Assembly (NCBI RefSeq): GCF_016889805.1
Contig: NZ_CP069535.1
Coordinates: 620,001 to 684,000, forward strand
Length of the DNA: 64,000 bases
Source: Rhodanobacter sp. FDAARGOS 1247
GTDB lineage: Bacteria; Pseudomonadota; Gammaproteobacteria; Xanthomonadales; Rhodanobacteraceae
Reading direction: 5' to 3'
The notes under the pieces are model-generated. The model ran no database searches and was not told the DNA's origin. It worked only from the letters and a program-made list of their open reading frames with translations. Position numbers and translations under genes: made by a program. Shown one piece after another: positions 9,021 through 16,599 of this stretch. How positions within the stretch are numbered: position 1 is the stretch's first letter; each line of letters opens with the position of its first letter.

Positions 9021-10978
9021 CGGCATGCCCGTTGCCGCCACCACGCCAGCGCCGCCAGCAGCAGCGCCAGCAGGGCCAGCCAGAGTTCCAGCTCGGCCGC
9101 CGTGGCGGTTTGCGCGAAGTGGGTGCCGACGGGCATCACGTTGGGAATCTGCTGGTGCTTCAGTGCGGCATCGGCGCTGCGCGCCGGGGTCTGGTCCACC
9201 GCCACCAGGCTGGTATAGGCGCTGACCAGATGGGCGTCCAGCGCGGTGCGGGTGATCGCCTCGACCAGCTCCGGCGCATCGCCGCCGCGGGCCAGCTGGT
9301 CGGACAGGTCGGCGATGCGCGACTGCGCCCACAGCCGATCCAGTCCCGCGGCCGGCCTGGCGGCGGACAGATCCGCGGGCACCGTCCACGCCTGCTCGGC
9401 CAGCTGGCCGTGCACCTGCACGCGGTCGACCGGCGCGGCCAGCCTGGCGGTGACCAGCAGCGGCTCGCCCAGGTACAGGTCGGGCAACTGCCGCGGATAG
9501 ACGTCGCTGCCGGCCGGCCAGTCCACCTTGAGGTCGCGCAGGGCAGGGTGGTCCAGCCGGGCCAGCAGGCTGACCATCGCCTTGCCCACGTTGCCGGTGT
9601 CGGTGACCAGGGTTTCGCTGCCGCGGCCATGACGCGCGGCGGCCTGCAGGAAGCCCGCGTTCGGCGCATTGCCGATGCCGATCGGGAACAGTCGCGAATC
9701 ACCCAGCTGCTCGTCGATCAACTGCATCAGGCCGTTCGGATCGTCGACCGCGCCGTCGGTGGCGAACAGCACCTGGCGCACGTAGCCGGGCGGCGCGTGG
9801 CCGGCCAGCGCGAAGCGCAGCGCCGGCGCCATCTCGGTGCCGCCGTTGGCCTGCAACTGGTCGACCCAGGCGCGGGCTTTCTGCAACGCCTCGGGCGTGG
9901 CGGCCACCGCTTCGCTGGACCACGGGTTCAGTGTCGAATTGAATTCGGCCACGTTGAAGCGGTCGCCCGGCTGCAGCTGGCTCAGCGCCAGGTCCAGCGC
10001 CGCGCGCGCCTGGCGGATCGATTCGCCGCCCATCGAGCCGGAGGTGTCGATGATCAGGATCAGCTCGCGCGGCAGGCGCTGCGCCTGTTGCTGCGGCGGC
10101 ATCAGCATCAGCATCGTGTAATGGGCGCCGTCGATGTCCTGGCGGAAGCTGGCCACGTTGGGCTGGGTTTGCGGCTGCGGCTGCCAGCTCAGCATGAAGT
10201 CGCGGTCCGGCAGCACGCTGGCGTCGCGCAGGCGGATGTCCCAGCGCTGGTCGTGCCGCGTGCTGATGATCGCGTGACTGGAGCTGTCCACGCTGGCCAG
10301 TGGCACGCCGGCATCCAGCTGCACCGCGATGTGCGTGCGCAGCGGCGCCTGCGCGTTGTCGTCGGCAAACACCTGCGGCGTGTCGATGCCGGCGTCGCCG
10401 GGCCGGGCGCCGTCGCGCATGTGGTAGCGCGGGGTGAAGGTCAGCGGAAAGCGCAGCGAGAACCTGCCCGCGCTGTAGTCGACGCGCTGCCAGTAGCGCA
10501 GCACGATCGTCACCGTTTCGCCCGGCGCCACGTTGGTCACCGCGGTGCGGAACAGGTTGCCCTCGTCGGCCTCGACCAGGGCCGCGCGCTTGCCGCTGTT
10601 GCGGGCCTGTTCGAACACCTTCTTCGCCGCTTCCTTGCGCTGGATGTCGGCCACGACGCGGCGTTCGCCGATCTCCAGCGACATCGAATACACCGCCGCA
10701 CCGTCGGGCAGCGGCAGCAGGTACTGCGCCTCCAGCCAGTCCTTGCCGCTGTTGCGGAACTGCTGGCGCAGCTGGACTTCGGCAACCAGCCCGCTGACCT
10801 TGTACTCGACATCGGTGTCGAGACTGGCAAGCGCCTGCAACTGGCCGCTGGCATCGCGCCAGCGCAGCTCGCCGCTGCCCGGTTCGGTGGCGTGCGCGGC
10901 GAGCCCGAACGAGGGCCCGGCGAACAGCAGCCCGGCGAACAGCAGCAGGTGAAAGAAGAGTCTGGATGATGCGCGCAT
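9017..10978 (-). CDS. Dedicated sortase target protein with VIT and von Willebrand factor A domains
   Basis: The 653-residue precursor has a signal peptide (RLFFHLLLFAGLLFAGPSFG), a VIT domain (about residues 35-170) and a vWA domain with the MIDAS motif IIDTSGSMGG (about 310-480). It ends in a sorting-type tail: a polar FAQTAT motif at 621-626, a hydrophobic helix, then WRQR. Relatives usually have LPxTA-like motifs at this point, so the FAQTA form is divergent. The protein is presumably anchored or released by the adjacent sortase, whose gene overlaps its stop. Its ligand and role are unknown. Confidence 0.9.
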   Translation of the reverse strand: MRASSRLFFHLLLFAGLLFAGPSFGLAAHATEPGSGELRWRDASGQLQALASLDTDVEYKVSGLVAEVQLRQQFRNSGKDWLEAQYLLPLPDGAAVYSMSLEIGERRVVADIQRKEAAKKVFEQARNSGKRAALVEADEGNLFRTAVTNVAPGETVTIVLRYWQRVDYSAGRFSLRFPLTFTPRYHMRDGARPGDAGIDTPQVFADDNAQAPLRTHIAVQLDAGVPLASVDSSSHAIISTRHDQRWDIRLRDASVLPDRDFMLSWQPQPQTQPNVASFRQDIDGAHYTMLMLMPPQQQAQRLPRELILIIDTSGSMGGESIRQARAALDLALSQLQPGDRFNVAEFNSTLNPWSSEAVAATPEALQKARAWVDQLQANGGTEMAPALRFALAGHAPPGYVRQVLFATDGAVDDPNGLMQLIDEQLGDSRLFPIGIGNAPNAGFLQAAARHGRGSETLVTDTGNVGKAMVSLLARLDHPALRDLKVDWPAGSDVYPRQLPDLYLGEPLLVTARLAAPVDRVQVHGQLAEQAWTVPADLSAARPAAGLDRLWAQSRIADLSDQLARGGDAPELVEAITRTALDAHLVSAYTSLVAVDQTPARSADAALKHQQIPNVMPVGTHFAQTATAAELELWLALLALLLAALAWWRQRACR

Positions 10979-11114
10979 GGCCGTCCCTTGGTCGTTGGCG
11001 GGGTTGTTGGCGGGTGCTACGGCTGCATTGCCGCATCCGGCGCGGCGCGGGCCGCGTCGGGAATGCGGCGGCTTGCGGCGCAATCGGGGCAGAACGATGG
11101 CAGGCGCTACGGAC

Positions 11115-11140
11115 AAAAAAATCCCCTCGCGAGGAGGGGA
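11115..11140 (-). terminator. Rho-independent terminator upstream of the sortase target gene
   Basis: On the minus strand, CCCCTC pairs with GAGGGG and is followed by a run of seven T (plus-strand A at 11115-11121). It lies between two small minus-strand reading frames and the sortase target gene, so it should end or attenuate the short transcript from 11454 and separate it from the target gene. Confidence 0.75.
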
Positions 11141-11180
11141 CAAGGAACCACCATGGAGGACGGAACGGGGGAGGTCGGAA

Positions 11181-11312
11181 CTAAAGCGGCTGCCAGTCCG
11201 CGTCGGGCTCGTCCTGGCCAACGCCCGCTGCGCTTCCCTGCGCAGCGAACGTGCCAGTGCCTTCCACGGCGGGCGGAAGCAGGCGGAACAGGGGGAATCG
11301 GTGGAGGGTCAT
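11181..11312 (-). CDS. Possible 43-residue small protein
   Basis: A short reading frame starts at 11312 with a good GGGAGA ribosome site five bases ahead and codes for MTLHRFPLFRLLPPAVEG followed by an acidic tail ending in DADWQPL. There is no membrane helix or known motif. It lies 28 bases after another short frame (11341-11454) and is followed by a terminator, so the pair may form a small transcript divergent from the response-regulator gene. The ribosome site and context are the only support; it could be non-coding leader sequence. Confidence 0.35.
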   Translation of the reverse strand: MTLHRFPLFRLLPPAVEGTGTFAAQGSAAGVGQDEPDADWQPL

Positions 11313-11340
11313 GACAGTCTCCCGAATCAGGGGTGGAGCA

Positions 11341-11454
11341 TCAGACGCCGAGCAGCAGGCCCAGCAGCAGGGCGCCCAGCGCCAGGGTGATGCGCAGCGG
11401 TTCGAAGCCGTGCAGTTCGGCATTCGCGTCGCGCGGGTCGGTATCGAGTTTCAT
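11341..11454 (-). CDS. Possible 37-residue single-helix membrane peptide
   Basis: The predicted peptide starts MKLDTDPRDANAELHGFEP and ends in one hydrophobic helix, ITLALGALLLGLLLGV. This is an N-in, C-terminal anchor layout common among small bacterial membrane proteins. A GAGAAAA ribosome-like site precedes the ATG. It is the first frame of the divergent unit opposite the sortase-system response regulator. No homology is recognised, and conservation in related genomes would decide whether it is real. Confidence 0.4.
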   Translation of the reverse strand: MKLDTDPRDANAELHGFEPLRITLALGALLLGLLLGV

Positions 11455-11628
11455 GAGTTTTCTCGTCGGGGGGACGACTCCATCAAAACGCCGGTGGCGG
11501 CGCGTGCGGCGGCGGCGAGCGGCCGGTTTGCCGTTCGCTTGTGGCAAAACGCGGGCATTCGTCGCCGATGGCTTGCGTCCGGGTGCTTCGCATAGCACGC
11601 TGCGCCCACCATTCGAAGGGAACGCATC

Positions 11629-12318
11629 ATGGGCCGCAGCATTGCCATCGTCGAAGACGAACCGTTGATCCGCGCCAACTACGTCGAGGCGCTGAACCGC
11701 TTCGGCTACGACGCGCGGGGCTACGGCTCGCGCCAGGAGGCGTCCAGCGCATTCGCGATGAAGCTGCCCGAGCTGGTGATCATCGACATCGGCCTGGGCG
11801 ACGAGCCGGAAGGCGGTTTCGACCTGTGCCGCGAGCTGCGCGCGAAATCCTCGACGCTGCCGCTGATCTTCCTCACCGCGCGCGATTCGGATTTCGACGT
11901 GATCTCCGGCCTGCGCCTGGGCGCCGACGACTACCTCAGCAAGGACACCAGCCTGCACCAGCTGGCCGCGCGCATCGCCGCGCTGTTCCGCCGCATCGAA
12001 TCGCTGAAGGCGCCGGCTTCCAGCGAGACGGTGATCGAGCACGGCCCGCTGAAGCTGGAATCCGAGCGCATGCGGATCACCTGGAACGACGAGGAGATCC
12101 CGCTCACCGTCACCGAGTTCTGGATGGTGCACACGTTGATCCGCTTCCCCGGCCACGTGAAGAACCGCGACCAGCTGATGCGCGAGGCGGAACTCGTCGT
12201 GGACGATGCCACCATCACCTCGCACATCAAGCGCATCCGCAAGAAGTTCATCGCGGTGGCGCCGGAGTTCGACGCGATCGAGACCGTGCACGGCGTGGGC
12301 TACCGGTGGAAGCCGTGA
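11629..12318 (+). CDS. pdsR: Response regulator of the dedicated sortase system (OmpR-like)
   Basis: The 229-residue protein has a receiver domain (residues 1-118) with the acidic pocket VEDE, the phospho-acceptor aspartate in VIIDIGLGD (residue 49), the LTARD threonine and the LSKDTS lysine. A winged-helix DNA-binding domain (about 138-229) follows, ending ETVHGVGYRWKP. The close link to the sortase genes and the histidine kinase matches the proteobacterial dedicated sortase system regulator. It probably controls the sortase and target genes, which run divergently. The next gene's GTG overlaps its stop. Confidence 0.9.
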   Translation: MGRSIAIVEDEPLIRANYVEALNRFGYDARGYGSRQEASSAFAMKLPELVIIDIGLGDEPEGGFDLCRELRAKSSTLPLIFLTARDSDFDVISGLRLGADDYLSKDTSLHQLAARIAALFRRIESLKAPASSETVIEHGPLKLESERMRITWNDEEIPLTVTEFWMVHTLIRFPGHVKNRDQLMREAELVVDDATITSHIKRIRKKFIAVAPEFDAIETVHGVGYRWKP

Positions 12319-12896
12319 CGCGTGGCGCATGGCTGGTCGTGGCGTTGTGCGGATGGGCCACGCTGGCGCAAGCCGCCACGCCGATGGATGACGTGCTGGC
12401 CCGCGGCGCCCGCGACGGCAGCGCTCCCGCATGGGCGATCAGCGTGGCCACACCGGCCGGCTGGACGCGCGACTGCTGCACCTACGCCCGCGCCATCGGC
12501 GTCAATGCGGTGCTGTACCAGGGCGAATGGAGCGGCAAGCCGCAGCGGGTGATGGTGCTCAACGTGTGGCCGCGCGAGCTGGGCACGCTGGCCGATGAAG
12601 TGCAGGCCGATCGCAAGCGCTACCTGCAGCACGACCCGGCCGGCAAGACCTCCACCTTCGTCGTGCGCCATCCGGCGATGCCGTGCGAGGCTTCGGTGTA
12701 CGAAGGCAGCGACCACGTCGACGACGTGCTGGTGTTCTGCGACCCCGGCGCCGCCAGCGGCGTGCGGCTGAGCTGGTCGATGGCCTTCGACGATGCCGAT
12801 CCCGCGCGCCAGGCGCTGCTCGATGACTTCATGCGCGTGGTGGTGGCCAGCCGCTGGATGAAGGACACCGCGGCGCCGGCCACGCATGCGCCCTGA
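12315..12896 (+). CDS. Secreted protein of unknown function between sortase-system regulator and kinase
   Basis: The 193-residue precursor has a signal peptide (residues 1-23, ending ATLAQAA) and an exported domain with four cysteines, including an adjacent pair in WTRDCCTYARAIG, which suggests disulphides. No known domain is recognised. A GTG at 12315 overlapping the regulator stop (GTGA) was chosen because it gives the signal peptide directly; a GTG at 12306 is an alternative. The position between regulator and kinase suggests a periplasmic input or accessory protein of the sortase system, by context only. A 15-base tandem repeat covers its stop codon. Confidence 0.75.
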   Translation: MTRGAWLVVALCGWATLAQAATPMDDVLARGARDGSAPAWAISVATPAGWTRDCCTYARAIGVNAVLYQGEWSGKPQRVMVLNVWPRELGTLADEVQADRKRYLQHDPAGKTSTFVVRHPAMPCEASVYEGSDHVDDVLVFCDPGAASGVRLSWSMAFDDADPARQALLDDFMRVVVASRWMKDTAAPATHAP

Positions 12897-12928
12897 TCTT
12901 CCTCGCCCTGATCTTCCTCGCCCTGATC
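12891..12928 (+). repeat. 15-base tandem repeat over a stop codon
   Basis: The unit CCCTGATCTTCCTCG is present at 12891-12905 and 12906-12920, with a partial third copy to 12928. The stop codon of the upstream secreted-protein gene lies in the first copy. Each unit carries an in-frame TGA, so copy-number change would not extend that protein but would change spacing to the kinase start. Confidence 0.85.
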
Positions 12929-12938
12929 GACCGCTCCG

Positions 12939-14963
12939 ATGAGCCTGCGCCGCAAACTGCTGCTGGTCGCGCTGTGCACGCTGGCCCTGCCGATCGCAGG
13001 CTGGCTGTACGTGCGGCAGATGGAAACGCTGCTGCGCGAGGGCCAGGCGCAGGCCCTGCTGGCTTCGGCCAATGCGGTGGCGCGCAGCCTGGTGGTGACC
13101 GGCGCGCTGCCGCCGGTGAGCGCCAGCAACTGGTACGTGGAATCGAGCGCGCAACCGATTACCGTCGACGGCTACGGCGACGACTGGGCGCCGCTGACGC
13201 CGTGGAGCCAGTCGCTGGGGTCGCACGGCAAACTGCTGCTGGCGGGCGACGAGGACTGGCTGTACCTGTATGCCGACGTGCGCGACACCCGTCGCACGCG
13301 CGCCGATGCCGATGATGCGAACGCGCTGGCGGCCGACCACCTGATCCTGGCGCTGGGCAATGCGAACGGCCAGCGCCGCTACCTGGTGGCCAGCGCGGCG
13401 CCCGGTGCGCTGGCGGCGCGTCCGCTCGATCCGCCGGTCGACGGCCTGCCCGAAATGATCCCCGCGCAATGGCAGGAGGATGGCAGCGGCTACCGCGTCG
13501 AACTGCGGTTGCCACGCAGCCTCGCCTTGCGCCGCCTCGGCGTCGGCATCTACGACGCGACGGCCGGCGGCGACCGCATGGCAGCCGACACGCGCCCGCT
13601 GCTCGACTACTCGGACAAGTTGTCCGGCGAACTGGCCCAACTGGTGCCCGACCAGGTGCAGGCGCGCGTGCTGGCGCCGCAGGGCTGGCTGCTGGGGCGC
13701 AGCGGAAGGTTGAACACCTTGCCGGGCAGCGATGGCCAGCCGGGCTGGTTCGCCGCGCTGGTCTATCGCTCGCTGCTGGCCAACCGGCTGGAGGATGCCA
13801 ACCTGTGGGCGCAGGACGTGCCGCGGCTGGACAGCGGTGAAGTGCGCCGCGCCGCGGGCGGACAGCCTGCCACAGTGTGGCGCAGCGGCGAGGAGCGCGG
13901 CAGCGTGGTGCTGGCCGCCGCGGTACCGATCGAGCGGGCCGGCAAGGTCGATGGCGTGCTGCTGCTGGAACAGCCCAGCCGCACCGTGCCGCTGCTGGCC
14001 AACCGCGCCCTGCTCGGGCTGTTGCTGACCAGTTTCGGCGTACTGCTGGTGGCCGGCGGCATCCTGCTGTGGTTCGCCACGCGGCTGAGCCTGCGACTGG
14101 GCCGGCTGCGCAACGCGGCCGAGCGCGCCCAGTTCAACGACGGACGTCTGGACGGCCTTTTCGACAGCGGCAAGTTCCCGATGACCGACGCGCCGGACGA
14201 GATCGGCGACCTGGCCCGCAGCTTCGAGCGGCTGTTCGAGGTGGTCGGCAGCTATACCGACTACCTGCGCACGCTGGCCTCGAAACTCTCGCACGAACTG
14301 AACACGCCGCTGGCCATCGTGAAGTCCTCGCTGGACAACCTCGAACACGCCCTGCAGGCGCAGGACCGCCTGCCCGCCGACGCGCAGCCCTACCTGGCGC
14401 GCGCCCGCGACGGCGTGGCGCGGCTGGGCGCGCTGGTGCGCGCGATGAGCGAGTCGAGCCGGATGGAGCGTTCGATCACCGCGGCGGAGCCGGAAGATGT
14501 CGACTTGCGCGAGGTGGTGCGCGGTTGCGCCGAGGCCTACCGGCCGCTGATCGGAACGCGCCGCCTGGCCTGCGAACTCCCGACCGGCGCGATCAACCTG
14601 CACTGCGCGCCCGAGCTGATCGCCCAGGCGCTGGACAAGCTGCTCGACAACGCGCTGTCGTTCACCCCGCCCGACGGCTGGTTGCGCCTGAGCCTTGCCG
14701 CCACGCCCGACGGCGCCGAGATCGAGCTGGCCAACCAGGGCCCGCCGCTGCCGGCCGCGATGCAGGGCCGGCTGTTCGACTCGCTGGTCAGCCTGCGCGA
14801 CAAGGCCACCCCCGGCGACGCGCCGCATCTGGGCCTGGGTCTGTACGTGGTGCGCCTGGTCGCCGAACGCCACGGCGGCGTGGCCAGCGCACGCAACCTC
14901 GACGACGGCAGCGGCGTGGCGTTCTCGCTGCGCCTGCACGGAATGCCGCGGCCGCGGTTGTGA
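12939..14963 (+). CDS. pdsS: Sensor histidine kinase of the dedicated sortase system
   Basis: The 674-residue kinase has an N-terminal membrane helix (residues 7-27) and a large periplasmic sensor region (about 28-345) that includes a carbohydrate-binding-like beta domain starting QPITVDGYGDDW. A second helix (about 352-378), a HAMP-like linker and a HisKA domain follow, with phospho-accepting histidine in KLSHELNTPLA. The HATPase domain contains the N box DNALSF and GLGLYVV. This long sensor layout matches the kinase dedicated to proteobacterial sortase systems. It should phosphorylate the regulator encoded at 11629-12318. Confidence 0.9.
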   Translation: MSLRRKLLLVALCTLALPIAGWLYVRQMETLLREGQAQALLASANAVARSLVVTGALPPVSASNWYVESSAQPITVDGYGDDWAPLTPWSQSLGSHGKLLLAGDEDWLYLYADVRDTRRTRADADDANALAADHLILALGNANGQRRYLVASAAPGALAARPLDPPVDGLPEMIPAQWQEDGSGYRVELRLPRSLALRRLGVGIYDATAGGDRMAADTRPLLDYSDKLSGELAQLVPDQVQARVLAPQGWLLGRSGRLNTLPGSDGQPGWFAALVYRSLLANRLEDANLWAQDVPRLDSGEVRRAAGGQPATVWRSGEERGSVVLAAAVPIERAGKVDGVLLLEQPSRTVPLLANRALLGLLLTSFGVLLVAGGILLWFATRLSLRLGRLRNAAERAQFNDGRLDGLFDSGKFPMTDAPDEIGDLARSFERLFEVVGSYTDYLRTLASKLSHELNTPLAIVKSSLDNLEHALQAQDRLPADAQPYLARARDGVARLGALVRAMSESSRMERSITAAEPEDVDLREVVRGCAEAYRPLIGTRRLACELPTGAINLHCAPELIAQALDKLLDNALSFTPPDGWLRLSLAATPDGAEIELANQGPPLPAAMQGRLFDSLVSLRDKATPGDAPHLGLGLYVVRLVAERHGGVASARNLDDGSGVAFSLRLHGMPRPRL

Positions 14964-14976
14964 ACCGCGCCGTTCG

Positions 14977-15006
14977 TTCACGCTGTCGCCGGCTCTGCCC
15001 TACAAT
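14977..15006 (+). promoter_or_regulatory. Possible promoter for trpE
   Basis: TTCACG (14977-14982) and TACAAT (15001-15006) are separated by 18 bases and lie 31 bases ahead of the trpE start, in the gap after the kinase gene. The -10 box is good and the -35 box is moderate. No leader peptide with tandem Trp codons fits in this gap. Confidence 0.4.
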
Positions 15007-15036
15007 CGGCGATCCTGCCAACCACGGATTGAGCAC

Positions 15037-16527
15037 GTGATCTCCCCAGACAAAATCAGCCGGGACGAATTCGACGCGCTGGTTGCCCAAGGCCACACGC
15101 GCATACCGCTGGTGCGCGAGGTGTTTTCCGACCTCGACACGCCGCTGTCGGTGTACCTGAAACTGGCCGATGGCCCGTACACCTTCCTGTTCGAATCGGT
15201 CGAGGGCGGCGCCACCTGGGGACGTTATTCGATCATCGGCCTGCCGGCGAAGCGGGTGTATCGCCTGCGCGGCCACGAGCTGGAGGTCGAGGACTCCGGC
15301 GAGGTCACCGAACGTCGCCACCTCGACGATCCGCTGGGCGAGATCGAGAAGCTGCGCGCGCAGTACGACGTGCCGCGGCTGCCGCAGCTGCCCGCGTTCT
15401 CGGGCGGCCTGGTCGGCTACTTCGGCTTCGAGACGATCGGCTACATCGAGCCCCGGCTCGCCCAGTGGGATCGTGCCGACGAGCTGGGCACGCCCGACGT
15501 GCTGCTGATGCTGGCCGAGGAAGTGGCGGTATTCGACAACCTCAAGGGCCGGCTGTACCTGATCGTGCACGCCGATCCGTCGCAGCCGCAGGCGTACGCC
15601 GAGGCGCAGCGCCGGCTCGATGCGCTGGTCTACCGGCTGCGCCAGGGCGGCGCGTCGTACCCCCAGCTGACCCAGTCGGTCGCGCTGGACGAGGGCGATT
15701 TCAAATCCTCCTTCACGAAGGAGGAGTTCGAGGCGATGGTCGAGAAGGCCAAGGAATACATCCGCGCCGGTGACATTTTCCAGGTGGTGCCGTCGCAGCG
15801 GCTCAGCGTGGGTTTCAACGCGCGACCGGTCGACGTGTACCGCGCGTTGCGCGCGCTGAACCCGTCGCCGTATATGTACTTCGTCGACCTGGGCGATACC
15901 CAGATCGTGGGTTCCTCGCCGGAAATCCTCGCCCGGCTGAAGGACGGCAAGGTGGTGGTGCGTCCGCTGGCCGGCACGCGCAAGCGCGGCGCCACCGAAG
16001 AGGAGGACCAGGCGCTGGAAGCCGAGCTGCTGGCCGATCCCAAGGAACGCGCCGAGCACGTGATGCTGATCGACCTGGGCCGCAACGACATCGGCCGGAT
16101 CAGCGAGAACGGCACGGTGGAAGTCAGCGAATCGTTCGTGATCGAGCGCTACTCGCACGTGATGCACATCGTCTCGCAGGTGCAGGGCACGGCGAAGCCG
16201 AACCTGAGTTACATGGACGTGCTGAAAGCCACCTTCCCGGCCGGCACGCTCAGCGGCGCGCCGAAGATCCGCGCGCTGGAGATCATCCAGGAACTGGAGC
16301 CGTACAAGCGCAACATCTACGCCGGCGCGATCGGCTGGATCGGCTGGTGGGGCGACGCCGACACCGCCATCGCGATCCGCACCGCGGTGATCCAGAACGG
16401 CCGCCTGCACGTGCAGGCGGGCGCCGGCATCGTCTACGACTCCGACCCCGCGGCGGAGTGGGAAGAGACGATGAACAAGGGTCGCGCACTGTTCCGCGCG
16501 GTGGCGCAGGCGGCGAAAGGGCTATAG
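15037..16527 (+). CDS. trpE: Anthranilate synthase component I
   Basis: The enzyme converts chorismate and ammonia from TrpG into anthranilate, the first step of tryptophan synthesis. The 496-residue protein has the N-terminal regulatory region with the FLFESVEGG tryptophan-binding element (usually LLES). The chorismate-binding domain includes RPLAGTRKRGA, LIDLGRNDIGR and GTLSGAPKIRALEI, and ends near GAGIVYDSDPAAEWEE. A GTG start at 15037 was chosen because it begins the conserved N-terminus and no in-frame ATG is near. Its usual partners trpG, trpD and trpC lie about 38.7 kb downstream, not adjacent. Confidence 0.95.
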   Translation: MISPDKISRDEFDALVAQGHTRIPLVREVFSDLDTPLSVYLKLADGPYTFLFESVEGGATWGRYSIIGLPAKRVYRLRGHELEVEDSGEVTERRHLDDPLGEIEKLRAQYDVPRLPQLPAFSGGLVGYFGFETIGYIEPRLAQWDRADELGTPDVLLMLAEEVAVFDNLKGRLYLIVHADPSQPQAYAEAQRRLDALVYRLRQGGASYPQLTQSVALDEGDFKSSFTKEEFEAMVEKAKEYIRAGDIFQVVPSQRLSVGFNARPVDVYRALRALNPSPYMYFVDLGDTQIVGSSPEILARLKDGKVVVRPLAGTRKRGATEEEDQALEAELLADPKERAEHVMLIDLGRNDIGRISENGTVEVSESFVIERYSHVMHIVSQVQGTAKPNLSYMDVLKATFPAGTLSGAPKIRALEIIQELEPYKRNIYAGAIGWIGWWGDADTAIAIRTAVIQNGRLHVQAGAGIVYDSDPAAEWEETMNKGRALFRAVAQAAKGL

Positions 16528-16599
16528 TTTTTCAGAAGTCGCTCGTTACCGATGGATGCGAGGAAAGCCCATTTTTGACTGGGAAGGCGATAAGAAAAT

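Noticed and set aside
12300..14981. An 893-codon open frame on the minus strand
   Set aside because: It is opposite the kinase and secreted-protein genes, and its Gln/Arg/Ala-rich product has no domain; the plus-strand genes have clear motifs.
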